Shown in pieces: positions 45,517 through 55,307 of a stretch of DNA of 64,000 nt. The DNA lies in the NCBI RefSeq assembly GCF_010915705.1, contig NZ_JAAIKE010000001.1, forward strand, positions 558,001 to 622,000. The letters run 5' to 3'. A model generated the notes under the pieces. It made no database searches. It had not been told where the DNA came from and saw only the letters and a program-made list of their open reading frames with translations. The translations under genes were made by a program, and so were the position numbers. Numbering within the stretch: the stretch's first letter is position 1; each line of letters opens with the position of its first letter. The DNA is from Pseudotabrizicola algicola (GTDB taxonomy: Bacteria; Pseudomonadota; Alphaproteobacteria; Rhodobacterales; Rhodobacteraceae).

Positions 45517-46610
45517 TCCTGTCCACCTATATCGCGCGCCGCTTTCTCTGGGCCTATGCACAGGTGCTGGGGGTGTTCTGGGCCATCATGCTGCTGATCG
45601 ACATGGTCGAGCAACTCCGCCGCTTTTCGGGGCGCGGCATCGGCACATGGGGCGCGCTGCATCTGGCGGCCATGAACACGCCCGCCAGCCTTTACCGCAT
45701 CCTGCCGCTCATCGCCATTCTGGCCGCGATCACCCTGTTCCTGTCGCTCGCCCGCTCGTCGGAACTGGTGGTGATCCGCGCGGCGGGCCGCTCGGCCCTG
45801 CGCTTTCTGGTCGCGCCGGTGCTGATGGCGCTGATGATCGGCGCAGTCACCGTGGCGGTGTTCAACCCGCTCGTGGCCGCCACGCAAAAGGAATATGACA
45901 GGCTCTGGGCCGCCGCTGCCGACGGGGCCTCCAGCACGCTGTCGCTGGCCGATTCCGGCCTGTGGCTGCGGCAGGGCAGCGAGGACGGGCAAACCGTGAT
46001 CCGCGCCTTGCGGGCCAATTCCGATGGCACCGAACTCTTTGGCGTCACCTTTATCCAGTTCGGCCCCGATGGTCTGGCCGCCGAACGGGTCGAGGCGGAA
46101 AGCGCGCGGCTGATCCCCGGCGCTTGGGCATTGACGGGGGCCAAACGTTGGGACATGGCAGGCATCAACCCCGAACGCGAGGCCCAGATGCTGCCCGACG
46201 ATGCCACCCTGCCGTCAAACCTGACCGCCGCACGCATCCGCGACAGCTTTGGCGAGCCCTCCGCCGTGCCCTTCTGGGGCCTGCCGGCCTATATCGCGGG
46301 ACTGGAACGGGCGGGCTTTTCGGCCCGCGCGCACCGCGTCTGGTATCAGATGGAACTGGCCCAGCCCTTGCTGCTGGCGGCAATGGTTCTGGTGGCCGCA
46401 GGCTTTACCATGCGCCATGCGCGCTTTGGCAAGACCGGGGTGCTGGTGCTGATGGCCATCTTGGGCGGCTTTTTCATATTCTTTCTGCGAAACTTCGCGC
46501 AGGTGCTTGGAAACAATGGGCAAATTCCCATCCTGCTTTCGGCATGGGCGGCCCCCGTCGCCGCTATCTTGCTGGCGCTTGCCCTGCTCTTGCATCTGGA
46601 GGACGGTTGA
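45513..46610 (+). CDS. lptG: LPS export ABC transporter permease LptG
   Basis: 365 aa. MILSTYIARRFLWAYAQVLG at the start, six helices and a periplasmic jellyroll in the middle; C-terminal MRHARFGKTGVLVLMAILGG and GNNGQIPILLSAWAAP match YjgQ. ATG overlaps the lptF stop by 4 bases and its own stop overlaps the lptD ATG by one (TGATG), so lptF, lptG and lptD are tightly coupled. Confidence 0.95.
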   Translation: MILSTYIARRFLWAYAQVLGVFWAIMLLIDMVEQLRRFSGRGIGTWGALHLAAMNTPASLYRILPLIAILAAITLFLSLARSSELVVIRAAGRSALRFLVAPVLMALMIGAVTVAVFNPLVAATQKEYDRLWAAAADGASSTLSLADSGLWLRQGSEDGQTVIRALRANSDGTELFGVTFIQFGPDGLAAERVEAESARLIPGAWALTGAKRWDMAGINPEREAQMLPDDATLPSNLTAARIRDSFGEPSAVPFWGLPAYIAGLERAGFSARAHRVWYQMELAQPLLLAAMVLVAAGFTMRHARFGKTGVLVLMAILGGFFIFFLRNFAQVLGNNGQIPILLSAWAAPVAAILLALALLLHLEDG

Positions 46611-48787
46611 TGCCCGCCCGCCCTCGCCGCTCCTTGCGCCGCCTTCTCGGCTCTCTGGCGCTTGCCGCCCTTCTCGCGCTCGGCCCCGCGCCGCGCCTTC
46701 AGGCGCAGGATATGGCGGCCCTTGTGGCCAACAGCGTGCGCATAGACGCCGGCGGCAGGCTGATCGCCGATGGCGGAGTCGAGGTGTTTTATCAGGGCCG
46801 CACCCTGCGCGCCGCGCGCATCACCTATGACCGCGCGGGCGACAGGCTGGCCATCGAAGGCCCCATCGTTCTGGTGGACGGGTCCGACACCATCCTGCTG
46901 GCCTCGCAGGCCGATCTTGCCGCCGACCTGACCCAAGGCGTGCTGACCAGCGCGCGCCTCGTGCTGAACCGCGAATTGCAGATGGCCGCCAACCAGATCC
47001 AGCGCATCGGCGGGCGCTATACCCAGCTTGACAATGCGGTCGCCTCCTCCTGCCGCATCTGCGACGGCGCGCCCCCCCTGTGGGAAATCCGCGCCCGCCG
47101 CGTGGTGCACGATCAGGAGGAACGGCAGATCTATTTCGACCACGCGCAATTCCGCGTCTCGGGCCTGCCCATCGTCTACTTCCCGCGCCTGCGCATGCCC
47201 GACCCGACGCTGGATCGAAGCTCGGGCTTCCTGATGCCGCGCGTGCGCACCACCTCGGGCCTCGGCACCGGGGTAAAGCTGCCCTATTTCCAGACCCTCG
47301 GGCCGCACCGAGACCTGACGATCACGCCTTACCTCTCGACCAAATCGGGCCGCACGCTGGAACTGCGCTACCGGCAGGCCTTCCGCACCGGCACGATCGA
47401 GCTGAACGGCGCGCTCTCGCGCGACGAGCTGCTGCCGGGCGAGACGCGGCATTACCTGACCGCAACCGGAGCCTTTACGCTGCCGCGCGCGTTCCAGCTG
47501 TCGTTCGATGGCATCATCGTCAGCGATCCGGCCTATCTGCTCGATTATGGCCTGCCCGCCGCCGACCGCCTGACCAGCCGGATCGAGGTCAGCCGCACCC
47601 GCCGCAACGAACACATCTCGGGCCGCATCATCGGCATCCGCTCGATCCGCGCGGGCGAGGTGAACTCCACCCTGCCCACGCTGATCACCGACATGACCTA
47701 TCACCGCCGCTTTTCCGGCGGCCCGCTCGGCGGCGAGGCGGGGCTGCAATTCCAGACCCACGGGCATTACCGGTCGTCGACGCTGCCCTTCGACACCGCC
47801 CGCGATGCCGACACCATCGCCGATGGACGCGATGTCAGCCGCGCCTCGCTGCGGCTCGACTGGCGGCGCAACTGGGATCTGCCGCTGGGCATGATGGCCA
47901 GCACGCTCGGCGAGGTGACGGGCGACGCCTACCGCATCGGGCAGGATGCAACCTTCGGCGGCGACACCACCCGCGTCCATGCGGGCGCGGCGCTCGAACT
48001 GCGCTGGCCCTGGGCCAAGTCGGGGGCCAATGGCGTCGGCCATGTGATCGAGCCGGTGGTGCAATTCGTCTGGGCCCGCAAGGGCCGCGAACGCCTGCCC
48101 AACGAAGATTCCATCCTTGTCGAGTTTGACGAGGGCAATCTCTTTGCGATCAACCGCTATCCGGGCTCGGATGCCATCGAGCGCGGCGGGCGCGTCAACC
48201 TCGGCCTTACCTACACCCGCGTCGATCCGGCGGGCTGGACACTCTCCACCGCCGTGGGCCGCGTGCTGCGCCGCGAAGACCTTGGCCAGTTCTCCACCGC
48301 CTCGGGCCTCGATGGCCGCCGCTCCGACTGGCTGGCCGCCGCGCAACTGGCGCTTCCCATGGGCCTCGGCATCAGCCAGCGGGTGCTGGTGGACAGCGGC
48401 TTCAAGCTGACCAAATCCGAAACCCGGCTTGACCTCGCCGGCGCGCGCTATGGCCTGTCGGGGTCATACGTCTTTCTGGGGGCCGACCCGATGGAAGACC
48501 GCCCCGCCGACATCGCCGAACTTGCCTTCGACGGCAGCTACAAGCTGACCGAGGCATGGACCGCCCGCGCGCAGGCCCGCTATGACATCGAGGCGCGGCG
48601 CGCCAACCGCGCCGGCGTCGGGGTCCAGTTCCGCAACGAATGCGTCTCGCTCGATCTTTCTCTCTCGCGTCGGTTCACATCCTCGACTAGTGTGAAGCCG
48701 ACAACGGATTTCGGCCTTTCGGTCGATCTGGTCGGCTTTGGCGCAGGCACCGCCGCAGGCCCGTCGCGCACCTGCAGACGCAGATGA
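46610..48787 (+). CDS. lptD: LPS assembly outer-membrane protein LptD
   Basis: 725 aa. Signal peptide with Arg-rich start (MPARPRRSLRRLLGSLALAA) and cleavage near LQAQD; N-terminal OstA jellyroll (about 40-180) that receives LPS from LptA; C-terminal 26-stranded barrel. Cysteines in ASSCRICDG and near the C-terminus (RNECVSLDLSLSRRF) are those used for the disulfide that controls LptD folding in other bacteria. It depends on BamA and SurA, both encoded in this window. Confidence 0.94.
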   Translation: MPARPRRSLRRLLGSLALAALLALGPAPRLQAQDMAALVANSVRIDAGGRLIADGGVEVFYQGRTLRAARITYDRAGDRLAIEGPIVLVDGSDTILLASQADLAADLTQGVLTSARLVLNRELQMAANQIQRIGGRYTQLDNAVASSCRICDGAPPLWEIRARRVVHDQEERQIYFDHAQFRVSGLPIVYFPRLRMPDPTLDRSSGFLMPRVRTTSGLGTGVKLPYFQTLGPHRDLTITPYLSTKSGRTLELRYRQAFRTGTIELNGALSRDELLPGETRHYLTATGAFTLPRAFQLSFDGIIVSDPAYLLDYGLPAADRLTSRIEVSRTRRNEHISGRIIGIRSIRAGEVNSTLPTLITDMTYHRRFSGGPLGGEAGLQFQTHGHYRSSTLPFDTARDADTIADGRDVSRASLRLDWRRNWDLPLGMMASTLGEVTGDAYRIGQDATFGGDTTRVHAGAALELRWPWAKSGANGVGHVIEPVVQFVWARKGRERLPNEDSILVEFDEGNLFAINRYPGSDAIERGGRVNLGLTYTRVDPAGWTLSTAVGRVLRREDLGQFSTASGLDGRRSDWLAAAQLALPMGLGISQRVLVDSGFKLTKSETRLDLAGARYGLSGSYVFLGADPMEDRPADIAELAFDGSYKLTEAWTARAQARYDIEARRANRAGVGVQFRNECVSLDLSLSRRFTSSTSVKPTTDFGLSVDLVGFGAGTAAGPSRTCRRR

Positions 48788-48792
48788 CAGGG

Positions 48793-48819
48793 CGCAGGCA
48801 GGCAAACGCAGGCAGGCAA
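48793..48819 (+). repeat. Short tandem repeat between lptD and surA
   Basis: CGCAGGCAGGCAA occurs twice, 14 bases apart, in the 106-base gap after lptD. Only two units. Confidence 0.5.
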
Positions 48820-48893
48820 GGGCAAGGCGGCAGCACAGGCAGATCAATCGGGCGCAAGACGGGAAAGGCGCAAGAGCAGTGACGGCAGAACGC

Positions 48894-50129
48894 ATGACAA
48901 AAGCTTTGTCCAAATTCCTCGGGGCCACCGCCCTGATTGCAACGCTGGCTGCGGCCGCGGCCCTCGTGCCGCAGCCCGCCGCGGCGCAAGACGGCTCGCC
49001 CTTCGCCGCCGTGATGCAGATCAACGGTCAGGTCATCACCCGCTATGAGCTTGAACAGCGCAAACTGTTCCTCAAACTCCTGCGCGCGCCGGGCGACCCG
49101 GAAGAGCAGGCGATGAAGGGCCTTCTGCAAGACCGTCTGGCCGCCGACCAGGCCAAGCGCTTCGGCATCCGCCTGACGGCAGAGCAACTTGAACAAGGCA
49201 TGGAAGAATTCGCCAGCCGCGCCAATCTCAGCGCCGCCGAATTCATCGCCGCGCTGGCCGAGGCGGGGGTTTCGATGGAAACCTACCGCGATTTCGTCGG
49301 CAACGGGCTGATCTGGCGCGATCTGGTGCGCGCGCGCTATGCGGGCAGCTTCACCGTCAGCGAAGCCGAAATCGACCGCGCCATCGCCAATGGCACGGTG
49401 AACACCGCGATGCAGCTTCTGCTGTCCGAAATCATCCTGCCCGCCGAAGGCGACCCCGAGCCGCAGCAGGAACTGGCCCGCCGCCTGCGCGCCGAGATCA
49501 GCAGCGAAGAGGCTTTTGCCGCCGCCGCACGGCGCTATTCGGCCTCGCCTTCGGCAGAACGTGGCGGGCGGCTGGACTGGACGCTGACCTCGGAACTGCC
49601 GCCGCAGATCGTGGAACTGGTGCTGGCGCTCGGCCCCGGCCAGGTCTCGCAGCCTATCACCCTGCCCAATGCGGTGGCGGTGTTCCAGTTGCGCGACGTG
49701 GCCGAAGACACCACCGCGCAAATGCCGCCCGTGGAACTGGGCTATGCCGAATTCCTGATGCCCAATACCCCCACGGTTCAGGCCGAAGCGGCAGCCCTGC
49801 ATGCGCGTCTTGACTCCTGCCTTGATCTTCACGCCGAGGCGCGCAGCCTGCCCACCGACCGGCTGAAGGTGGAAACCCGTCTGGTCTCCGAGATCCCCGC
49901 CGATGTGGCGCTGCAACTGGCGCAGCTTGATCCGGGCGAATATTCCACCGCGATCACCCGTGGCGGCTGGCGCGTGTTCCTGATGCTGTGCAGCCGCGCC
50001 CCCCGTCTCGAAGAGGGGCCGATCAACCGCGAGGCGATCCGCGAGCAACTGACCTCCCGCCGCCTGACCCTGCTGGCCGATGCCTTTCTGGAAGAATTGC
50101 GCTCGGAAGCCATCATCAAGACCCCATGA
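48894..50129 (+). CDS. surA: Periplasmic chaperone/peptidyl-prolyl isomerase SurA
   Basis: 411 aa from ATG 48894; a GTG at 48879 with GAAAGG further upstream is an alternative. Signal peptide (ALIATLAAAAALVPQPAAAQ), SurA N-terminal domain (MQINGQVITRYELEQRKLFL onward, to about 170), parvulin-like domain(s) (SAERGGRLDWTLTSELPPQ, LGPGQVSQPI). Escorts beta-barrel proteins such as LptD to BamA. Order lptD-surA-pdxA-rsmA is the same as in E. coli. Overlaps pdxA by ATGA. Confidence 0.92.
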   Translation: MTKALSKFLGATALIATLAAAAALVPQPAAAQDGSPFAAVMQINGQVITRYELEQRKLFLKLLRAPGDPEEQAMKGLLQDRLAADQAKRFGIRLTAEQLEQGMEEFASRANLSAAEFIAALAEAGVSMETYRDFVGNGLIWRDLVRARYAGSFTVSEAEIDRAIANGTVNTAMQLLLSEIILPAEGDPEPQQELARRLRAEISSEEAFAAAARRYSASPSAERGGRLDWTLTSELPPQIVELVLALGPGQVSQPITLPNAVAVFQLRDVAEDTTAQMPPVELGYAEFLMPNTPTVQAEAAALHARLDSCLDLHAEARSLPTDRLKVETRLVSEIPADVALQLAQLDPGEYSTAITRGGWRVFLMLCSRAPRLEEGPINREAIREQLTSRRLTLLADAFLEELRSEAIIKTP

Positions 50130-51106
50130 CGCCGCAGCCGCTGGTCATGACCTGTGGCGATCCGGCAGGCATCGGGCCGGAACTGGCCACGCGCGCCCGC
50201 GCGATCCTCGGGGCCGGCGTGCCCTTCGTCTGGCTGGGTGATCCGCGCCACCTGCCGCAGGGCACCGACTGGGTCGAGGTTGCCGGGCCTGCCGCCGCGC
50301 GCGCGGTGCCGCCCGACCGGCTTGCGGTGCTGCCCCACCGCTTCACCGCCCCCGCCACACCGGGCGCGCCCGAACCTGCCAATGCCAGCGGCGTCATCGA
50401 GGTGATCGCCCGCGCGGTCGCGCTTGTGCAATCGGGCGCGGCGGGCGGTATCGTCACCGCGCCGCTGAACAAGAAGGTGCTGAAGGACGGGGCGGGCTTT
50501 GCCTTTCCGGGGCATACCGAATACCTCGCCCATCTGGCGGGCGACGTGCCGGTGGTGATGATGCTGGCCTCGCCCCTGCTGCGCGTGGTGCCGGCCACCA
50601 TCCACATTCCGCTGTCGCAGGTGCCCGCCGCGCTGACGCCCGCGCTGCTGGAACAGGTCATCCGCCTGACCCATGCCGGGCTGATCCGCGACTTCGGGCT
50701 GGCCGCCCCGCGCATCGCGGTGGCGGGCCTGAACCCCCATGCCGGCGAAGGCGGCGCGATGGGGCATGAAGATGCCGCCGTGATCGCGCCGGTGGTGGCA
50801 CGGCTGGCTGCCGAAGGCATGGCCGTGACCGGCCCCCTGCCCGCCGACACCATGTTCCACCCCCGCGCCCGCGCGCGCTATGATGCCGCCGTCTGCGCCT
50901 ATCACGATCAGGCGCTGATCCCGATCAAGACGCTGGACTTTGACGGCGGGGTGAATGTGACACTGGGGCTGCCTTTCGTGCGCACCTCGCCCGACCACGG
51001 CACCGCCTTTGACATCGCGGGCAAGGGCGTGGCGCTGCCCGACTCTCTGGTTGCGGCGGCGCGGATGGCGTGGGAGATGGCGACAGCGCGGATGCGCGCG
51101 GGGTAA
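50126..51106 (+). CDS. pdxA: 4-hydroxythreonine-4-phosphate dehydrogenase
   Basis: 326 aa. NAD-dependent oxidation in pyridoxal phosphate synthesis. MTCGDPAGIGPELA at the N-terminus; VTAPLNKKVL; FPGHTEYLA (metal His); LNPHAGEGGAMGHED; YHDQALIPIKTL (metal His) and GLPFVRTSPDHGTAFDIAGK. ATG overlaps the surA stop by four bases. Confidence 0.96.
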   Translation: MTPQPLVMTCGDPAGIGPELATRARAILGAGVPFVWLGDPRHLPQGTDWVEVAGPAAARAVPPDRLAVLPHRFTAPATPGAPEPANASGVIEVIARAVALVQSGAAGGIVTAPLNKKVLKDGAGFAFPGHTEYLAHLAGDVPVVMMLASPLLRVVPATIHIPLSQVPAALTPALLEQVIRLTHAGLIRDFGLAAPRIAVAGLNPHAGEGGAMGHEDAAVIAPVVARLAAEGMAVTGPLPADTMFHPRARARYDAAVCAYHDQALIPIKTLDFDGGVNVTLGLPFVRTSPDHGTAFDIAGKGVALPDSLVAAARMAWEMATARMRAG

Positions 51107-51113
51107 GGGCAGA

Positions 51114-51156
51114 CCGGGGCTCCGCCCCAGACCCCGGGATATTTGGGAACAGATGA
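51114..51156 (+). repeat. Dispersed extragenic element, copy 4 (between pdxA and rsmA)
   Basis: Hairpin GGGGC / GCCCC, then AGACCCCGGGATATTTGGG and AACAGATGAA, followed by AAGGGC close to the rsmA start. Same orientation relative to the gene as copies 1 and 2. Confidence 0.65.
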
Positions 51157-51168
51157 AAGGGCTTGGCC

Positions 51169-52011
51169 TTGGGAACCATTGACGGCCTGCCGCCCTTGCG
51201 TGAGGTGATCCGGGCGCATGATCTGGTGGCGAAAAAGCAGCTCGGGCAGAACTTCCTGCTGGATCTGAACCTGACGGCCAAGATTGCGCGGATGGCGGGG
51301 GATCTGTCGGGCTGTGATGTGCTGGAGGTCGGCCCCGGCCCCGGCGGCCTGACACGCGGGCTTCTGGCGGAAGGCGCGCGGCGGGTGCTGGTGGTGGAGA
51401 AGGACCCGCGCTGCATTCCGGCGCTGGAGGAGATCGCCGCCACCTATCCGGGGCGGCTGGAGATCGTGCAGGGCGACGCGCTGGAGCTGGATGTGGCGGC
51501 GCGGCTGCAGGGCCCGATCCGCGTGGTGTCGAATCTGCCCTATAACGTGGGGACGGAACTCCTGATCCGCTGGCTGTCACCGGCGGTCTGGCCGCCGTTC
51601 TGGACCTCGCTGACGCTGATGTTCCAGAAGGAGGTGGCCGAGCGCATCGTCGCCAAGCCGCGAGGGGATCATTACGGGCGGCTGGCGATTCTGGCGCAGT
51701 GGCGGGCGGAGGCGAAGATCGTGATGCATCTGCCGCCCGAGGCCTTTACCCCCGCGCCCAAGGTGCATTCTGCTGTGGTGCATCTGACGCGGCTGGAGGC
51801 CCCGAGGTTTCACGCCGATGCGGCGGTGCTCGCCCGCGTGACGGCGATGGCCTTCAACCAGCGCCGCAAGATGCTGCGCTCGAGCCTCAAGGGCCTTGGC
51901 GGCGATGTGGAGGCCTTGCTGGAGGGCGTGGGCATCGTGCCGACACAGCGGGCCGAGGAGATCGGGCTGGAGGCGTTCTGCGCGCTGGCCCGCGCGGTGG
52001 CGGCGCGCTGA
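51169..52011 (+). CDS. rsmA: 16S rRNA dimethyladenosine transferase RsmA (KsgA)
   Basis: 280 aa from TTG 51169 (reads as [15 protein letters not shown]), with AAAGGGC at a fair distance; TTG 51163 is an alternative. Dimethylates A1518 and A1519 of 16S r[17 protein letters not shown] motif [16 protein letters not shown], catalytic NLPY in [13 protein letters not shown], and [12 protein letters not shown]. Closes the lptF-lptG-lptD-surA-pdxA-rsmA run. Confidence 0.96.
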   Translation: MGTIDGLPPLREVIRAHDLVAKKQLGQNFLLDLNLTAKIARMAGDLSGCDVLEVGPGPGGLTRGLLAEGARRVLVVEKDPRCIPALEEIAATYPGRLEIVQGDALELDVAARLQGPIRVVSNLPYNVGTELLIRWLSPAVWPPFWTSLTLMFQKEVAERIVAKPRGDHYGRLAILAQWRAEAKIVMHLPPEAFTPAPKVHSAVVHLTRLEAPRFHADAAVLARVTAMAFNQRRKMLRSSLKGLGGDVEALLEGVGIVPTQRAEEIGLEAFCALARAVAAR

Positions 52012-52020
52012 GACGCAAAC

Positions 52021-52043
52021 GCCGCCCCGGTTCAGGGGGCGGC
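52021..52043. terminator. Hairpin between convergent rsmA and DUF4167 genes
   Basis: 8-bp stem GCCGCCCC / GGGGCGGC with a 7-base loop. On the minus strand it is followed by GTTTGCG; no strong T-run either way. Confidence 0.5.
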
Positions 52044-52096
52044 GCGGGCACCCGGGTGGCGGGCGCAGGATCTGGAACCGGCAGACGAGCCGCGGA

Positions 52097-52975
52097 TTAC
52101 TCCGCAGCTTCGCGCGGGCCCTTGTCGCCGGGCTTCTCGGCGCTGTCCTTGGGTTTGCGCGGGGCGCGGGGACGGCGGACCTTGGCCTCGGCCTCCGGCT
52201 TGGCCCCCGCCTCCTGCTTGACAGCGGCCTCCGGCTGCGCGCTCGCCTCGGCGGCGGGAGCTTGCGGGGCCTCGACGGGACGCTCTGCGGCGGCGCGGTC
52301 TGCCTGCGGGCGCTCGGCCCCGCGCGTCTCCGCCTCGGGGGCCTGTGCCCCGCCGTCCGCAGCGGCATTGGCGCGGTCATCGCCGCGCTCGGGGCCGCGC
52401 TCGTTCCGCGGCGGACGCGGACCGCGGTTGTTGCGGTTGTCCTCGCGGCTGCGGTTGCGATCCCCGTCGGAGCGGTCATTGCGGCGCGAGCGGTCTTCGC
52501 GGCGGCCCGCATCACCCGCAGGGCGTGCCTCGGGCGTTTCCACCAGACTGGTATCCTCGCCGCGCGGGTCCTCGATCACCCCGGCCTCGGGCTGCTCGCC
52601 ATAGCCGGCCTCGGCCCCCCGGTCATCCCGCCACGGACGCTGATCCCGACCGTCGCGGCCGCCATTCTGCCCGCCGTTCTGGCCATTCTGGCCGAACTGC
52701 TGCTGGCGCGCCTCCTGCTCGGCCGCCATCTCGCGCTGCGCCTCGCTCAGCATGCGGGTGTAATGCTCGGCATGCTGCAGGAAATTCTCTGCCGCCACAC
52801 GGTCATTCGACAACTGGGCATCGCGTGCGAGCAGCTGGTATTTCTCGATGATCTGCTGCGGCGTGCCGCGCACCTTGCCCTCCGGGCCAGAGCTTTCAAA
52901 CACCCGGTTGATGATATTGCCGAGCGTGCGCGGGCGGTTCTGCTTGGAACGCGAACGGGACTTGGAAGAGCGCAT
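52097..52975 (-). CDS. DUF4167 protein with long disordered tail, possible RNA-binding protein
   Basis: 292 aa from ATG 52975, preceded by AAAGGACAAG. Residues 1-80 are the conserved DUF4167 domain: a basic start (MRSSKSRSRSKQNRPRTLGN) then helices with RGTPQQIIEKYQLLARDAQ and RVAAENFLQHAEHYTRML. The remainder is low complexity: Gln/Asn/Gly, then Arg/Asp/Asn repeats, then Pro/Glu/Ala, ending with a basic patch (VRRPRAPRKPKDSAEKPG). Function unknown. Its place next to prmC-prfA, conserved in alphaproteobacteria as far as I know, and its basic, RG-like composition suggest contact with RNA or ribosomes (inference). Confidence 0.88.
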   Translation of the reverse strand: MRSSKSRSRSKQNRPRTLGNIINRVFESSGPEGKVRGTPQQIIEKYQLLARDAQLSNDRVAAENFLQHAEHYTRMLSEAQREMAAEQEARQQQFGQNGQNGGQNGGRDGRDQRPWRDDRGAEAGYGEQPEAGVIEDPRGEDTSLVETPEARPAGDAGRREDRSRRNDRSDGDRNRSREDNRNNRGPRPPRNERGPERGDDRANAAADGGAQAPEAETRGAERPQADRAAAERPVEAPQAPAAEASAQPEAAVKQEAGAKPEAEAKVRRPRAPRKPKDSAEKPGDKGPREAAE

Positions 52976-53125
52976 CTTGTCCTTTGATCCGAATATCCGA
53001 CTTGCCCGAATGAAAAGCACCAAGGTGGCGCGATCCCCGCAAAGGGGCAAAGAGGCAAGGTCGGGTTAAAGCGTGATCTGAACGGGGGCCGAAAAACCCG
53101 CCGCGCTGTGACAACGCCTGCTGAC

Positions 53126-53154
53126 GAATAATCACGCAAAACACGGCGTGACAA
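53126..53154 (-). promoter_or_regulatory. Putative promoter of the DUF4167 gene
   Basis: TTGTCA (53154-53149), 17-base spacer, TTATTC (53131-53126) on the minus strand, in the 235-base gap after prmC. The transcript would have a leader of about 145 bases. Confidence 0.35.
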
Positions 53155-53210
53155 GTCGATTCTGTGTCATATTACAAGGATCGGCGCTTCTGTGTTGTTT
53201 TTCGCGCGGC

Positions 53211-54041
53211 TCAGCAGGCCCGGGCCGCGACCACACGGTCACGCCCGTCCAGATCGGGCAGCACCCGTGCCTGCATCCCCGCCGCCGCCAAAAGCCCCGC
53301 CACCGCCGCACCCTGCGTCGGGCCGATTTCCAGCAGCACCCGCCCCCCCGGCGCCAGATGCGCCGCCACCCCCGCCGCGATCGCGCGATAGGCATCCAGC
53401 CCGTCGCCGCCGGGCGTCAGCGCCAGATGCGGCTCGTGCAGCCGCACCTCGGGCGACAGACCGGCCATCTCGTCGGCGGCAATATAGGGCGGGTTCGACA
53501 CGATCAGATCGAACGTCCCCTCCACCGGCGCGAACCAGGACCCCGCGCGCAGATCGGCCCGCGCGGCCACCCCCAGCGCTGCGGCATTGCGCGCCGCCAC
53601 CGCCAGCGCGGGCGCGGACAGGTCCACCCCCACCCCCTGCGCCTCCACCCGCTCGGCCAGCAGCGTCAGCAGGATCGCCCCCGATCCGGTGCCAAGGTCC
53701 AGCACGCGGGCAAACCCGCCGCGCAGCGCCTCGGCCACCAGCCCCTCGGTCTCGGGGCGCGGGTCCAGCACATCGGGCGTCACCGCAAACCAGCGGCCCC
53801 AGAACAGCCGCCCGCCCACCAGATGCGAGACAGGCTCGCGCGCCGCCCGCCGCCGGACGAGCGCTGCGAAGCGAGCGAGGACGCCCGCCTCCGCCTCCTC
53901 CGGCAGGTGCAGCATCAACCGCTCCGGCGCGATGCCCGCCGCATGGGCAAGCAGCCGCCGCGCATCGCCCGGCGCATCCGGCACCTCGGCCGCGCGCAGG
54001 CTCCGCACCGCGTCGACAAGCGCCTCTGCCAGCGTGGTCAC
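53211..54041 (-). CDS. prmC: Release-factor glutamine methyltransferase
   Basis: 276 aa from a GTG whose GTGA overlaps the prfA stop by four bases. Methylates the Gln of the GGQ loop in RF1 and RF2, both encoded in this window. N-terminal helical domain, SAM motif [16 protein letters not shown], catalytic NPPY in [12 protein letters not shown]. Coupling to prfA is the usual arrangement. Confidence 0.96.
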   Translation of the reverse strand: MTTLAEALVDAVRSLRAAEVPDAPGDARRLLAHAAGIAPERLMLHLPEEAEAGVLARFAALVRRRAAREPVSHLVGGRLFWGRWFAVTPDVLDPRPETEGLVAEALRGGFARVLDLGTGSGAILLTLLAERVEAQGVGVDLSAPALAVAARNAAALGVAARADLRAGSWFAPVEGTFDLIVSNPPYIAADEMAGLSPEVRLHEPHLALTPGGDGLDAYRAIAAGVAAHLAPGGRVLLEIGPTQGAAVAGLLAAAGMQARVLPDLDGRDRVVAARAC

Positions 54042-55093
54042 AGCCCCGCCTCGGCCAGCTTCTGCGCCTGATCCTCCGATTGCAGCGCGTCGATGATCGT
54101 GTCCAGATCACCCGCCATGACCTGCGCCAGCGAATAGAGCGTCAGGTTGATCCGGTGATCGGTCATCCGCCCCTGCGGGAAATTATAGGTCCGTATCCGC
54201 TCGGACCTGTCACCCGACCCCACCTGCGCCTTGCGGTCGGCGGATCGTGCCGCATCGATCCGATCGCGCTCCAGCTCGAACAGCCGCGCGCGCAAGACCT
54301 GCATGGCAATCTCGCGGTTGCGGTGCTGCGACTTTTCCGAACTGGTCACGATGATGCCGGTCGGCAGATGGGTGATCCGCACCGCCGAATCCGTGGTGTT
54401 CACATGCTGCCCGCCCGCGCCCGAAGACCGCATCGTATCGATGCGGATGTCGCTGGCGGGAATCTCCAGATCCACTTCCTCGGCCTCGGGCAGCACCGCC
54501 ACCGTGGCCGCGCTGGTGTGGATACGCCCCTGCGCCTCGGTTTCCGGCACCCGCTGCACGCGGTGGGTGCCGGCCTCGTATTTCAGGCGGGCAAACACGC
54601 CCTCGCCCTGCACATGCGCCGTCACCGATTTGATGCCGCCAAGGTCGGAAATCTGCTGCTCCAGCACCTCGAACCGCCAGCCCCGCGCTTCGGCATAGCG
54701 CTGGTACATCCGCAAGAGGTCACCGGCGAACAGCGCCGCCTCGTCGCCTCCGGTGCCGGGCCGGATTTCAAGGATGGCAGGCCGCGCATCCGCCGCATCC
54801 TTGGGCAGCAAGGCCAGCCGCAGCGCCTGTTCGATCTCGGGAATGCGCGCGCGCAGGCGGGGCAGTTCTTCCTCGGCCAGCGCCTTCATCTCGGGGTCTG
54901 CCAGCCAGCCCTCGGCCTCGGCCATGTCATCGAGCGCGCGGCGATAGGCGGCGATCTCGTCCACCACGGGTTTCAGCGCGGAATACTCGCGGCTCAGCGC
55001 CGCGATCTGCGCCGGAGACGCACCGGCATTCAGCTGCGCTTCGAGATACTCGAACCGCTGGGTGATCTGGGCAAGTCTGTCAAACGGAACCAT
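54038..55093 (-). CDS. prfA: Peptide chain release factor 1
   Basis: 351 aa. Releases peptide at UAG and UAA. Stop-recognition tripeptide PET in [15 protein letters not shown] and GGQ loop [19 protein letters not shown] are intact. No obvious Shine-Dalgarno precedes ATG 55093, so initiation may be weak or leaderless. 214 bases separate it from the divergent AI-2E-family gene; I see no certain promoter there. Confidence 0.97.
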   Translation of the reverse strand: MVPFDRLAQITQRFEYLEAQLNAGASPAQIAALSREYSALKPVVDEIAAYRRALDDMAEAEGWLADPEMKALAEEELPRLRARIPEIEQALRLALLPKDAADARPAILEIRPGTGGDEAALFAGDLLRMYQRYAEARGWRFEVLEQQISDLGGIKSVTAHVQGEGVFARLKYEAGTHRVQRVPETEAQGRIHTSAATVAVLPEAEEVDLEIPASDIRIDTMRSSGAGGQHVNTTDSAVRITHLPTGIIVTSSEKSQHRNREIAMQVLRARLFELERDRIDAARSADRKAQVGSGDRSERIRTYNFPQGRMTDHRINLTLYSLAQVMAGDLDTIIDALQSEDQAQKLAEAGL

Positions 55094-55307
55094 GCGCGCG
55101 GTGTGGCGCGATTGCGCGGTCTGGTCAAGAGGCGCGCGTGCCCCTGCCCCCGTGCTCTCCCCGCACGCCGCCGCCCCGATGCCCGCGCATCCGCGAAAAC
55201 GCCTGTAAAAATTGGCAGGCCGCGCGGGAACCGCTGCGGGCTGCCTTGCGTTTCATAGGCTGTCACCCGCCCATGCGCGCGCGGGTGTTTGGGGGAATAC
55301 GCAACTC

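Noticed and set aside
48793-48819. Direct repeats as a CRISPR array
   Set aside because: Two 13-base units with a one-base gap, no spacers and no cas genes.
55262-55300. Another copy of the dispersed element before the AI-2E-family gene (GCGCGGGTGTTTGGGGGAA)
   Set aside because: Only the GGTGTTTGGG stretch is similar; hairpin and ACAGAAAA part are missing.
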